Origin: Hippophae tibetana | Lineage: Eukaryota; Streptophyta; Magnoliopsida; Rosales; Elaeagnaceae | Length of the DNA stretch: 64,000 bases | Direction: 5' to 3' | NCBI GenBank assembly: GCA_037013495.1 | Contig: CM072806.1 | Location: 5,332,001-5,396,000 of the forward strand | In this document: positions 24,430-37,544 of the stretch, piece by piece | How positions within the stretch are numbered: position 1 is the stretch's first letter | Layout of the letters: each line of letters opens with the position of its first letter | Notes under the pieces: model-generated | What the model saw: only the letters and a program-made list of their open reading frames with translations | Databases searched by the model: none | Told to the model about the DNA's origin: nothing | Program-made: the position numbers and the translations under genes

Positions 24430-27400
24430 AAACAAGTACATTAATGACTCTACTTTCATAAAGTTGTCACCTCTTTGCAAAATACAATTCTTAGGACTTC
24501 ATGACATCCTCATATGTTAAAGAATCAGATTCAACTATTTCTTGTGAAACATAAGTTTTTTTCACATGTGAGTCTCTAGTCCTTTCAACTATGAATGGGC
24601 GAGGGGTTGTGTAGTAATGGTTATGCTAAGAACTATAACTACCATGCACCAGTTTTGGATACATTCGGTTAATAACCATCAGTTATGAATCAGTAGCAGT
24701 TTCCTCACAATTTAATCACATTTTTTTTAACATTTATTCAAAAATATATTTACTTTTAAAAAATAAATAAATGTTAACTCAATTCTTACTTTATCATATT
24801 ATTAAAAAAAATTGACATTAATTTTTATGTTTAACTATTTAGCACATGTTTTTAAGTAAAATAAAAAATAAATAAAACTTAATCTAATTATGCAAAATAT
24901 TGTTGTGTTTTATTATTAAAATTATATTTTTTTTATGTAATTATATGTATATAAAATAATGATATTAATATATGTTCGGTTTCAGTTAACCATACTTTCA
25001 GTATTACAATAACCACCCCCATCTCAGGCCTTTTGGATTACAATTATTTTCGAGAAAAAAACTGTCAATTTTTTACAAATAACTATAGTTTCAGTTATTC
25101 ACGGTTAAACTACTCATCTCTACCTTCAATTAAGTATACTACAAAATCATGTCCAAAGGATTTCTCTTTTCTAATCCTTCTATTTCTTCTCTCATCAGAA
25201 GGTTTCTCAATGACATTTCTTTTTAGAGATATTCTATTTTCTCTCTTATGAGATAAATCTTCATCTCTATTTTGTGAGGTTTTTATTGCTTATTGAGATG
25301 TTTGAAGATTTGGAACAAATTTTGGTATAGTAGAGAATCTATTTGCATAAAATATGGTATCTCTTGATTCAATCACTATATTAATCTCAATTGAATTATT
25401 AGGTTCCACTAAAAACATATAGGCTTTAATATGTTCAACATAGCCTAGGAAAATATACAATTTCTTTTTCTCTTAATTTCTTTATCTTAGATTGAAGTAG
25501 TCTCACTACAGTAAAACATCCCCAAGCCTTAAGATAGTATAAATTATGTTTTATTTTCTTTCATAATTCATATAAGGTTGTTTTCAAGCTTTTACTAATC
25601 ATTCCATTCAAAATGTGACATGTTGTTAACAAAGTTTCTCCCCAAAAACTCTTACCAAAGTCAAAATTGCATAGCATAACATTCATCATTTTGATAAGAG
25701 TTTTATTTTTCCTTTTTGTTATCCCATTTTGTTGGGGATTATAAGGTACATAAAATTCATATATGATGCCAACATTTTCACAATTAAGGAAATGATATTC
25801 ACCCCTTTGATCAATTCTTTGACACTTTATTTTAGTGTCACATAAATTCTCTATTTCAACATTATATGCCTTAAATTTATCCAATACCTCATCTTTTGTG
25901 CGCATTAAATAGACAATAATACTTAAAGTAATCATCAATGAATGTAACAAACTAATGTTTAACATCTCTTGAAGGAGTATTATGCATGTCACAAATATCA
26001 CAATGCATTACCTGTAATAAAGAAGATGTCCTTTCTACTTTTGAAAAATGTGTTTTTGTAATTTTTGTTTTGGCACAAATTTTACATTTTCATGCATATT
26101 ATGCTTATACTTAAGAATTAAATTCTAAGTAACCATATCATTTAGACGTATATTATTTACATGTCCTAAACGATAATGACATAAGGATAATGAATCAATA
26201 ATATAAACAGAATAAACATTTCTTTTATTATTAATATTAAGTTTAAACATGTCTTCATACAAATAACCTTTCCCTACAAACATTCCCCCCTTAAAAAGTA
26301 TAAAATTAATAGACTCAAACAAGTTTGAAGTCATGCTTATTAAGTAGGCTTCAATAATAAGAATCTTTCTAACTTCTGGTATATGATATACATTAGTCAG
26401 AATCAAAGACTTCCCAGAAATGAACTTTATTTGAACATTTTCTATACTTTTAACACTAGCAATGAATGAGTTCCCCATGTAGGTAACAAAACAATCACCA
26501 AAGGGTTCATAGGTGAAAAACATGCTTTATCTCTACATATGTGCCTAGTTGCATTAGAATCAATTCACTATTCCATGTTGCATTTAGTAATAAATATTTC
26601 ACTGATCATTACCATAAATTTGGCACTTGAATTACAATTATTCTTTCCTTTCTTTAAGAGATGAAAATTTCTCTTAAAATGATCAAGTTACTGCAATTAA
26701 AGCACTAGTACCTTTTTTTATTGTTTCCTTTGTATTTTAAATTAAACTTTCTTTTTTTGTTATTATCGCCCAATGAAGTTTCATCCTTTTCTCTTTTGTG
26801 ACTATTTTCATTTCCCCCGTCCAGTATAAGTACCTTATATAATTTGTTATCTAGATTACTTAATTCATTTCCTTAATGCGGATATAGATCCAATTTTTCT
26901 AGGGATATATCTTTTTTCTTATGCTTAAGACTTTTTTGTAGTCTTTCCATAGAGAATGAAGTTTATCAAGAATAGAAGTTACAACAATAGATTCATTCAT
27001 TTTCATGTCATGTTGTTAAAATTGATTATGAATATGATATATGTCATGAAATTGCTCTATTATCTTTTTATTATCAACCATGCGATATTGGAAAAATTTA
27101 GAAGCTAGAAATTTCTTACTTGTAGCATCTTTTTAGCTTCTAAAGCATACCATATTTCTTTAAAAGTAGATTTGTTATAATACTGATCAAAGATAGCATC
27201 AAACATAACATTACAAATATGGTCCTTGCATATAGTCATCTTGCTCCCACTTCTGTCTTCTATGACTATTTCTTATGGGCTCATTTTCATTTTCATCGGG
27301 TTTTGATATGGTGAAAACATATACCACATTCAAACTTACTAACAAAAAATGTAATTTCTTTTGCTAACATTGAAAGTTTCTTCCATCAAACCTCTTCAAT

Positions 27401-27450
27401 TTGACAAAATCAACAAAAAATTCATGAAGTGAAGATGATGATGGTGCCAT
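24430..27450 (-). mobile_element. Ty1/copia remnant, broken, with nested MITE
   Basis: Minus-strand translation shows a gag-like region (about 27450-26650), a gag-pre-integrase segment ending CHYRLGHVN (about 26300-26130), integrase core similarity (QQNGITKRKNKTLIKMMN, about 25750-25560) and the post-integrase linker (about 25560-24430). Reverse transcriptase and RNase H were not found, so the 3' half is missing. There are many breaks and it is an old fossil. Copia-like coding similarity is seen on both sides of 24590-25122, which is a later insertion. No convincing LTR pair or target duplication was found. Confidence 0.8.
24590..25122. mobile_element. hAT-type MITE nested in copia remnant
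   Basis: A 533-bp non-coding block with ends TATGAATGGGCGAGGGG (left) and, on the other strand at the right, TAGAGATGAGTAGTTTAAC. Both are of the TAGnGATGGG class seen in plant hAT elements. The flanks CTTTCAAC (24582-24589) and CCTTCAAT (25123-25130) match at 6 of 8, fitting an 8-bp hAT duplication. Many short GGTTA/AACCAT words lie near both ends, as subterminal repeats. The surrounding copia-like coding similarity is interrupted exactly by this block. Confidence 0.6.
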
Positions 27451-29378
27451 AGTAAATAACATCTTAAGACTATTGAAAAATAAAAAATATTGTAAGAACT
27501 TGTTGTTGATCTTTGTAAATTTAATAAAGCATTCAAAGCACAATATGATATCGATTTCCTTAAAACGCTATTTACCCTACCAATTTGGTGATGTATTAGG
27601 GTTTAACAAATATGTCTCTAGGATACAATGAAGCTTTTATTGTGTGCGGTATCACTAACGAAGATAACCTATAATACCTTAAGCTTGAAGAGTATAATAC
27701 ATACATACATATATTCTAATACTCCAATTATTATAACATTAATTTGTATATTTAAAACTTATGAATATTTTATCATAAAATATCATTTTGGAGATGAAAT
27801 TAATAAGAGAATTTACTTAGATGAATTTTATGGCTTAAGATCTTTGTATTTATAGAATAATTCGACACTTATTCATTTGAGTGGTATTACTACATTTCTA
27901 GTTTTTAAATCTTAATCTAATGGTTAGATCTCAATTAATAGAATTATGTTTCATCAAGAGTCATCAACTAAATGTCTATATGGCATCCCAATGATTATAT
28001 GACTTAGATTGCAGCTCCTTAAATGGTCAACATTTGGTCAACATGATCAATCCTTGGTCAACGTGGATCAACCCTCAATCAATACAAATCAATCATTGAT
28101 AAATAGTTATGATCAACCATCATAATAATTCGTCAAATCCAAAAATCACGAATTAACCATCATAACTTTTCATGAATCTAATGGTTATGATCAACCATTA
28201 TAATAGTTCGCAAAATCTAAAGATCATGAATCAACCACCATAACTCTTCATGGATCCAATGATTATGCAATAAAATAGATACAATTTAAAAATCATACAC
28301 ATACCAGATATGGTTTATACATTTTGAAAATCTCTTCAATAAAAACATCCATCTCGGTCCCTTTATCTGCCTAAAAAATAACTAGCCATGATATATGTTT
28401 TTTTTTAAAAAAAAAATTGAAAACCAAAGTCAATTTTTCCATAAAATAAACACATTAGATAAAAGCCATTAATAAGTGCAAAGGAAAAGATAAGGCGATT
28501 TCTTATATTTTATTTTTCCTTTTTTTTATTTTTATGGGAAAAGTATATCGTTCATTCATAGAGCATATCAAGTTAACAAAACTTTCTACCCATTCTGGAT
28601 TAAAAAAAAAAAAAAACTCCCAAAAAGTACCTAGAGTGAAAGATAGGCTTATTCCGGGTCCAATGTGTATCATCAACCTCACCTTTCTTTTCACTCTTAC
28701 GAGTATTTTTGCTTTATTAATAAGTATACATACTCTCGAAGTAAAAAATTCTCGTCTTTCTCGGCCAACATCCATATGACCATATCTCGCTAATTGCACT
28801 CATACAATACCATGCTGCATCATGCGCCATTGCCTTACTGGTAAGTATCTCTTTTATTTCATTTCAAATGTTTTCATTGGAAGATTAGAAATAGCATGAT
28901 TGATAAAAAGCCCACAACCTAGCATGTGATAATATTGAGTAATCACACCTTAAATACTAAAAATGAATCAATAGTAAGATAAAATACGAAAACCAAAGAA
29001 TTACACTTGATCATGAAATTATGACCAAGCAAAGTCAGAGAGTTAGGTGATCCTGCAAACATTGCTAAGTAACAGCTACATTCTTCTCTGAGATGTTTTC
29101 TCTGTACAGGCTAACAGGGTTTTATTTGATATTTTACTGGAACAGGCTCTATATTACTTTAGGAACAATAATTTGTGAAAGCATATTCACACAAACAGAT
29201 CTGTGACACCTTACTAGGTACTACCAAAACGAGTTCTGGGTAATACTTCACGCTAGAAACCACTGAAAGGAGAAATTGGGGATATAGTACCTAACAAGAT
29301 ATTTAAAATGCTAAGTAGGCATGCTGAAGTGGAGAAATAGATCAGGTGTGTTAAGCCATTTGATTGAGATAAAGCATA
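27451..29378. other. Intergenic region with a tandem repeat
   Basis: Bases 27451-28330 may include leader or LTR of the neighbouring copia remnant, but no paired LTR was found. A tandem repeat lies at 28103-28267. Bases 28330-29378 are downstream of FtsZ2 and probably contain its 3' UTR. Overlapping short frames on both strands near 28503-28799 have no recognisable domain. Confidence 0.45.
28103..28267. repeat. Tandem repeat, 78-bp unit made of two 39-bp halves
   Basis: Unit 1 starts at 28103 (ATAGTTATGATCAACC), unit 2 at 28181 (ATGGTTATGATCAACC), and a third begins at 28259 (ATGATTATG). The spacing is exactly 78 bases. Within each unit the sequence AACCAnnATAA recurs about 39 bases apart, so the basic period is probably 39. 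It is non-coding. Confidence 0.75.
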
Positions 29379-29529
29379 TTAAGCCCTTGGATAGTGCGCC
29401 CGCCCTTTCTTCTTCAAGAAATCAGGAATTTCTACAGAACCGCCTTCTGTGAAAGTGGAAGGCCGTCGATTGATTCCAAGGGCTACTTCTCCCGGTGCCT
29501 GCATGGATGTATATGTTGATGAAATAGAT

Positions 29530-29567
<38 letters not shown>

Positions 29568-32500
29568 ACCGTAATTGGTCTCCCTTCACTTTCTTCTTGA
29601 CGTTTGAATCCAGTAGCAATTAGAGTAATACTCACCTGAAAGAAGAACGCATCATTTATGAAGCTGATGGCAATTTAACGAAAGAAAAACCAATCATTTA
29701 TGTTACCCAGTTGAACCAGTATTCACTCACTCTCTCTCTAGATAATGTCAGCAGTTGTCTTAAAGGTTAGCTCAAATCCCTCCTATATCACCAGGTCGGT
29801 CTCATTTTCTTCTCTTTCTTTTGTTCTTCTGATTTTTTGAAAAACTATTTATGATATCTTTATCTTTCTTTATTTCAAAAATAATAAAATTCTAAAATGA
29901 GTTGATAAGCCTGAACTATTGCAGGTATAATAGTGGCAAATTTTACAGAGACAAATGCATAGCGGGCACTTAAATATAATATTACAGAACGTACTTGGCC
30001 ACTAAGTGATGGATCTATTACAGCTCCAAATATTAAATTTGCAGTTGGATCCACTAGATCATATATAACCTCTGCAGCTGCATTTACCTAAGAGAGAAAA
30101 ATAAAAAAAGAGTGGGAAAAGATGATTTAGAGAAAACACTATTTACATATAATCTACCACAATCATTTGACACATTTAGATTATGAAGAGGCAATAAATT
30201 GTGCATACATGCAGACCGTTGGTACAATTCTAGGCCGAGTAGAGTAAAATAAATCACCTCAAATAGGGTCAAATCACTTCCACCGGTTATATTCCAAACA
30301 ATACCAGTAGCCCTCTCGATACCAATATCTAGTAAAGGAGACTGAATAGCATTTAACGCAGCATCTCTTGCTCTGCTCTTCCCTACTTAGTAACAAACAC
30401 AAAAAAAAAATCTTATTGGTGGTATACATTAAGATTAGTATCTATAGAACTGTACACCAGTTTCATGTCTCGAGCAGAAAAAAGAAAGAATAAAAGAGTG
30501 GAAAATGCCTGTTTCATATATTTTGGAAAATGAAAGTGCATTTACAATCAAGTTGTTTAAACTTTAAACTTCAGGTACCTGCATGAGTAATGACTATTTT
30601 ATTGTTTAGGATAAGCTCTGTTTATTTTCAGCTATGCAATGTCAAATAGAACTAGACTATAAAAGTGAGTTTGCCATTAAGAAGCTTTTCTTCTGTTTCT
30701 GATTTCCAGATTTTGAAATTGGTTTTTGATTTTACATCTGCAATCAAGTTTACTGCTTTTCAAAAATCAAAATCAGAACATCATTGAACTGTTTGGTTAC
30801 CATCAGTTCTTAAAGGAAAACAAATATCTAATTTTGAACACACCATTTTCTTAATTGTAACTTCTACGTTGTACCAAATTATGAGGATATATTAAAAAAA
30901 GAATTATGTTGTCAAATATTCATGTTATCAAAATCATTAAAAAAAACTGGAACTAAAAAAATTAAAATTACAAAAAGATCCATGTAGCAGATTTCTAAAA
31001 TTATTTACCCTGTATTCTAGGCATACTTTGAACATAAGACCAATGACAATGCATCATCTTTTCTGATCCTCTACACATGATATAGAGATGTTCTTAATGC
31101 CACTGTAACAATTTGACCATCAAAGAACACTTATTTTTTGCAGTGCCATAGTGAAAAGTAAACTTAAAAAATGGGGGGGAATGTAAAGCTTGTAATATGG
31201 TATTAAAATACTAAAGAGCTAGTCACAAGTAGCTAAGACTACCTGTAGCAGTTCCTATGCCCATCAATGAAGAACCAGCATTTGCCATTATAGCTCGCAC
31301 ATCAGCAAAATCCACATTTACCAGTCCAGGTATCTAAAGTTAAAATGGGTCCATGAACCAGTTAGAATACATGGTGTAATAGTCTAATATGAAATAGTTG
31401 ACAATCCCATTTACCAACATAGTAATTTAACTTTCATAAAGCTTTTCATGATAACACAAGTAGTGGAAACTGCAAAAGGCTAACAAAATAGATGCAATCA
31501 CAATTTAAATAATGGTATAGAAAGAAATGTGCATGTCTTTTGGCTCTTTCCTACAATTTCCAAGCAATCTTTCTTAATTCTTTTATTTATCCAGTTACAT
31601 CATGATTAATGTGGAATGAACGACAGCTTCAAGTTATATTACAAGACTAATTGAGATCCTATACCGTGATTATATCAGAGATACCACGAACACCTTGCCG
31701 AAGAATATCATCAGCCAAATTAAATGCTTCTGTTACAGGTGTAGACTGGGAAACTGCAGTCAATAGCTTGTCATTTGGAATGACTATCATTGTATCAACG
31801 TTTTCCCTCAAAGCAGCAATTCCTTCCTGGGCTTGAAGTGCTCTTTTTCTTCCTTCAAAAGCAAAAGGAGTCGTGACGATACCAACAGTCAATATTCCCA
31901 ATGATTTTGCAACTGCTGCAATAACAGGTGCTCCACCAGTACCAGTACCACCACCCATTCCAGACTGCACATATAGCAATTGCATAATTGTTGATTTAGA
32001 AAGAAACCAGTATACCAGTAGTGACCAGAAACAAAGTTCACCCTTAACTTTGTAGAGCATTATGTTGTGTATGAGATGCTTCTAACTGGACAAATGTTCT
32101 CCATAATTCGACATGGAATTATTTACAAGCTGATTTCAATTTCTATAAAAGCTGTAGTAAATATGGAGTCACAGAGAACAAAGAATGTCATGTCACAGAT
32201 CCATCGTCATATATTTTATGAGACTTTCATTTTGCTAGCAGATGCAAAAGAGTTGCTATTTTTTCAATAATAGTTTCAATTTTAGTGAAAAACTTCAATG
32301 CAGTTTTTTCTCCACATTAATCTCAATATCACTGAAGGACCAAAATTAATCACCGTGTCTGATTTATCCTTTAGATTCATGCATTCAAAAAGCATCATTT
32401 ACATTACGATAGAAATATGGACAAAAATAGAGTGGTCGTATGAAATGAGGTAAGCCTTATGATATAGATAGTGTTGTGAACTCTTACATGTCTTCCAGGT

Positions 32501-33474
32501 TATTAACAGCATGCTTATCCATTTTATTGATAGAATGTTCAATTAGTGAGGTGGCAGTGCCATCTGGTGGGGTAACCGTGTAAGATGTTTCTGAAAACAA
32601 GAACCCTTTTGGCATAACTACAACAACATATTATGATTCCTGGTAGTACATTTGAAACTATTCTAAATCTATTATCTGCAACTGATTTAGCAAAATTTCT
32701 AGGGTTAACAGACATGTGACATATGATTACAAAGCATAAACATGTGAAGATAAGCTTGTACTTTAGCAGAAGAATATTAACAGGTTTCAGCTGGAAATGT
32801 CACAATGCATAGAGAGTAATTGAACTTACTGTAACAAAGACCATATCTGAGCCATAAAGTGCTTCTTGTATTGATTCTTTGCTTTCTTGAGCAGCATTCA
32901 TGCCGATCTCTGGATTCCCACCTGCACCAAGACCCCTGGTAAGCTCTCGACCAATTTGTAAACGATTCTCAGGGAAGACAGGTGACATTCTCATTGCTTG
33001 AACATCTGTGTTAACAATCCAGAATTCCACACCCTTCAGCGAACTTTCTATCATACGATTAACTGCATTTGACCCGCCACCACCAACACCAATAACTTTA
33101 ATCTTTGCTTCATTGTAATTACTCAAATTAGATGTGTCTTCTAAACTCTCAGTGACACTTCCACCAGAACTATCTTTTCTTGGGTTGTTTGTACTGGCAT
33201 TCCCTTCTCTAAGCATAGAAATTTCAGGGTGTAGATTCAGAAAAGGGTCTTTACTTTGATAAGGACTTGCATGGGAATTGGTAGAACACTTCAACTGAGA
33301 CAAACTTGACTTGTGGCTTGCACCCAAAATTCGATATTTATCCTCTTGCATTTTTAAAGAACGAACTCTTCCAAAGTAATTTTCAAGTGGTGCTCTTCCT
33401 TTAGGTACAGTTATAACCCCAACTGGGTTCCCAACATCAGAAAGTGTACACAAGGTAGACGTATAAGCCACCAT
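29379..33474 (-). CDS. FTSZ2: Plastid-division GTPase FtsZ2
   Basis: Seven exons on the minus strand: 33474-32830, 31964-31665, 31333-31243, 30382-30258, 30087-29995, 29635-29570 and 29498-29379 (stop TAA). All have GT-AG introns and they give 479 residues, close to Arabidopsis FtsZ2-1. Residues 1 to about 115 form the transit peptide and variable region. The GTPase core runs from [18 protein letters not shown] through the tubulin signature GMGGGTGTG just after the exon 1/2 join, [19 protein letters not shown] and [11 protein letters not shown] (T7 loop). The tail [15 protein letters not shown] is the FtsZ2-specific C-terminal motif that binds ARC6, so this is not FtsZ1. It polymerises with FtsZ1 into the stromal Z ring that divides chloroplasts. 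The residue before GMGGGTGTG is Ser where Ala is usual. Intron 6 is only 71 bp and 28 of those are an AG/CT microsatellite. Confidence 0.96.
29533..29560. repeat. (AG)14 microsatellite beside an FtsZ2 splice donor
   Basis: Fourteen AG units on the plus strand, read as a CT tract in the FtsZ2 transcript, start nine bases inside intron 6. The intron is 71 bp in total (29499-29569), so the repeat is about 40% of it. Confidence 0.95.
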
Positions 33475-36239
33475 CTTATATATAATGACAAAGCTAGGAT
33501 CTAAAGGTATGATCTAAACTGTGAAATGTTACCAACTATAGATACCCAAATTGTTTAGAATTTAAGTTCAACCACAAATAGCTCCTTCAATGCCTGTTAT
33601 AGCCCAAAATAAAAATAAAAAAATGCAGCAAAAATTAAAAACAACACACCAAACAATTAACAGTCTGATTACATTTAGGAGTTGAATCAATAAGAGAAAA
33701 CAAGAATAAAAAAAATATTCGAAACCAAGAATGAAAGTACAAAATGTCAGTGGACATTCAAACCAAGCAGAAACCCACAAGCTCGGCAGCATCAAAAGCA
33801 AACCCAAAAAGAATTACACAAAAATTATTGCAAGCATAAGGTCGACAGCAGGCAAAAATTGAACCCAACAACTACAATGAACTACATAATAGCAAAAATC
33901 AGCATAAACAATATTCAAAAGTATTTGAAGATAGCGTATAAAATAGAAACTTGGGTTTTAAAGAACGAAAGAGTTGAAGAAACCTAAGAAACCAAAACAG
34001 TAAAAACCTGGACGCTTCAGGTGCAAAATCCAAAGGGTCAAAAATGTGGTTTTTTTAGATGATAACAAAATAACAAACACCGATATTGAGTGAAAACGGG
34101 GGGAGCCAATTAACTAACTGGCATAATTATCATTTTTCTTCTCAGGTGAACACGTGAGTGAGCAAGTGTTAAAAAAAAGATATATATTTTTTTAAATGAG
34201 ATAGTTTCAGGCTTTCAGCAAGCCAGCGACAGTGAGTGTTTAATTCATGGGCTCTAAAACTCTTCATAACCAAAGCACAATTTTCAAGTTAGGCCCAACT
34301 ATGTCGGATCAGGACAATTTTATTTTCATCCACTTCAAACCATAGTCATCCACACTTAATGCATTATAAATTATCTTCCTTCTCTTTTATTAATTCACAT
34401 AAAACTACTATCAAGATAATTCCTGTAACTGTATGCTAACATAAACAAACGTGACCCATCCAAATTTTTAGTTTGAAAAATTGTTAATAAAATAATTACT
34501 CACTAAATATGGTGAGAAATAATAAACTTAACAATAATATCATGTTATTTATTTCATGTTTTAGTATTAATCATGTCACCATATTAATAAAAACATGTAA
34601 ACAATTTTTTGACTTTTTTTCGTGTTTCTTATTTATAATAGTAATAAATAATAAAAAATTTAAAAACATAAAAAAAATTATTAATCAATTTTTATTATTT
34701 TTTTATCATTACTTAATGGTATTTATGGGTTAGAAGCGCAATTAATCCAACTTCTTAACTAGTTGAGATACCGACCAACGAATATTTGATTGAATTTCCT
34801 ACCTCACCTTTAGATGAGAACAAAGATTGATTTGACTCGAATTTTGGACATGATATTTAATCCTAAGTTGATTAAAAATGAGATGGTTTAAGATTTTTAT
34901 TTTTTCATCGATGTTGGCCTAATCGAAGCTCGTCTATGCCCAATCTCAATAGACAAACCTTCAATCCGTCCCTAAGTTTATAATCCACCAGTCTTTCCTA
35001 GTTCTTAAGCGCTCCAATTTCAATAACTAACTCTCTTTCTCAACTAGAGTCTTAAGTTCAATAGTTTTCATTATCTACAAACACAACTAAAGTCTTAAGT
35101 TTAATAATTTTTATTGTCTACGAAACATACGTTAATAAAACAAAGTAGTGAAAGTGTATGCTTTGAATGAATCACTAATAATGAATTACTAACAATGAAT
35201 TAGTGAAATGAGAGATCAAGAGATAAATAAAGAGAATGACCTCTCAATCATCCTTAATTTCGATTTTGATTCAAAAATTATAAAATATACCGTAAATTTA
35301 TCTCTATCAACCAATTTCAAAGAAAAGAAAATGTGATTGAAGAGATTTAAACTTTTAATCTCTCTTATGAAGGAAGGTTTACTTCGTATCAAGATTGTGT
35401 CGGAGAGATTAGATTGAGATTATCACTTAATAAAATATATATTAAATATAAAATATAATTTTTTTTAAATGCTAAATAATTAATCAAAGTTTTGATAATA
35501 GATAAGAAATAGTCTATAGTTTTTATAATTATTTTTTATTATTAAAAATTTTATTTAATAAAAATAAAAATAATTATAATAATATTACTATTACAAATTT
35601 TTACGTACGTTATCTTGTTTACCAAACAAGAGCCTCCAGTACATTGTGAGTCTGTTAGAATTGCGTAAGAATAAACGGGTTATTTCATGTGAATTTTAGA
35701 TAATTTTATAAAATAATTATTAATTGTAAAAATGTGTTAATTTTTTTTACCATTTAATCATAATTTATATTTTTATATTTATTTAAATGTATATTTAATT
35801 TAAAAAAATTAAAAATTAACAAAAATATTTATTTAACTAAATTATTATTATTTTTTAAATATTTAATACATATTTTTAATTAAAATTATATTTTATTAAA
35901 TAATTATATGTATATAAAAAATAAAATATTAATATATATTTAATTTTGATTAATTCAAATTTTAAAAATTCAATAATAATTTGTATCTCATGTCTATTCG
36001 AATGTAATAAAAAAAATCTCTAGATTTTTACTAATATTCTAAATTTTAATTATCCAATAAAATATACACGTCTGTGACATTGGCAGTTGTGAATATGTGA
36101 ACGAATGTCTCCACGAGTGGTGAAGAACGATGACTCGTGACTCAGTTCCACGTATGATCCTTAGTCTTTGTCATTACCAACTTATTTATGTTTAAAACAA
36201 AATAAATAAATAATAATAATAATAATAATAGTCGAATTC
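33475..36239. other. Divergent promoter region of FtsZ2 and the F-box gene
   Basis: FtsZ2 reads left and the F-box gene reads right. The FtsZ2 leader probably runs upstream of 33474; a 5' UTR intron up to about 34010 is possible but not proven. The rest is A/T-rich with no recognisable protein frame. An (AAT)n microsatellite at about 36205-36231 lies just before the F-box leader. Confidence 0.45.
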
Positions 36240-37544
36240 CTTCCTTTCTTCTTCTTCTTCGTCTGAACTCTGAAGGGGGAGAGGGTCCCATGGCCAACAA
36301 AGCTGTATTGTTCCTTCATTTCTCTCTTTTTCTCCTCATTATTCCCAATTTTCATCAAATCAAATCATTGCTTTCAATTCTATATCTATTGGGTTTTTCC
36401 AATCGATTCTCAACTTGATGCTTAATACGTGCATCTCATGTTATTCACCGACGATGGGCTTTTGATGTTCGTAAAAATCATGTTTGTCGGTAAGCTTGCG
36501 ATTTTGATTTATTTTAATAATTTTGTCTTTATTATTTCTTTTCATTTTCTTGGAACTATTTTCTGTACTTCCTTCTGTGTATGCCGAGTAAAAACTCTTG
36601 AGGTTGGGGATCGGATTTACATTGAACTATTTTAAATCCTTCAATTAATTATCTAAATTTCTGCGACACATATCGGTGAATTGGTTCGTTACTTCGTTTC
36701 AATTCAATGGTTTGTTTTTCGTCTCTTTAAAGTTGTAAAGTAGAAAATTTGTTTACCATTTCCATAACAGTATATTCACTACTAGAATGTACTCATTATT
36801 TTTCAATCTCTGCAGTGATATGAGTTGTTTTCATTGAATTCATAAATTATTTTCAATCGATAAATGGGATTTAGTTTTTTGAATTCTTTTCTTATTTCTT
36901 TTAGAAATAGAATTATTTTTTTAATAACCCATTTTCTGATTTCTTTTGAGGTATTTACAAAAAAAAAAATGTTTTTTCTTTTAAAATACTTAAAACTAGA
37001 AAACCTCCTATTTTACATTTTAAAATTTTTGTTTTTAATTCTATAAAAATAGGTTAAAAATGAAAAAAATTTGGTCCGTACTTTATATTTATACATATAC
37101 CCTTGTGGTGGTTTCGTGTTTCGTACAGTTTCAATAGTTCTTCTACCTCCTTCTCTGGTTGTGCCTCGTAATATTGTGCCTCCTAATAAGAATTAGCAAG
37201 TTAATGGATCATTATCCTATATCGCATGACAAAACCCTGGGTACAAATAACATTTGGCATAGTCATTGCGTTTAAACGAAAACGATTTTTTTTGTTTTTA
37301 AAATACGGAACCATATGAATGATGGATAAACTCCATGAGACTTGAACACAAGATGGTGTCATGATTTGATTGGTAATGTGGTAGATTTGTATTAGACACT
37401 GATCAATTAAAATAAGGTGGGTTATTTTAATTAGTGAATGTGGTTTGCTAAACACTATCTAATTGATAACATTGTTCTTATTGAATTCTGAAAAGTAGCA
37501 TCTATCATTTTCTCGGAATTCATTTGGTGCTGCTTTTTCTGCTT
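36240..37544 (+). other. 5' leader and leader intron of the F-box gene
   Basis: A pyrimidine-rich start (TTCCTTTCTTCTTCTTC at 36240) and a plausible donor TCG|GTAAGC near 36490 suggest a non-coding first exon of about 250 bp and an intron of about 1 kb ending before the F-box ATG at 37545. This is inferred from sequence character, not from transcript data. It includes the small upstream frame at 36290-36418. Confidence 0.4.
36290..36418 (+). CDS. Small upstream ORF, 42 residues, signal-peptide-like
   Basis: Starts at the first ATG of the probable leader (GTCCCATGGCC, a good plant start context) and ends TGA. The product begins MANKAVLFLHFSLFLLIIPN: a Lys at residue 4, then a long hydrophobic stretch, as in a signal peptide, then a second hydrophobic patch. 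It could be an upstream ORF that limits translation of the F-box protein, a tiny secreted peptide, or chance. No family was recognised. Confidence 0.3.
   Translation: MANKAVLFLHFSLFLLIIPNFHQIKSLLSILYLLGFSNRFST

Noticed and set aside
28103-28267. CRISPR-like array
   Set aside because: This is a direct tandem minisatellite without unique spacers, in a plant nuclear context.
28503-28799. Overlapping frames on both strands downstream of FtsZ2
   Set aside because: Low complexity (runs of K and F from A/T tracts) with no family resemblance.
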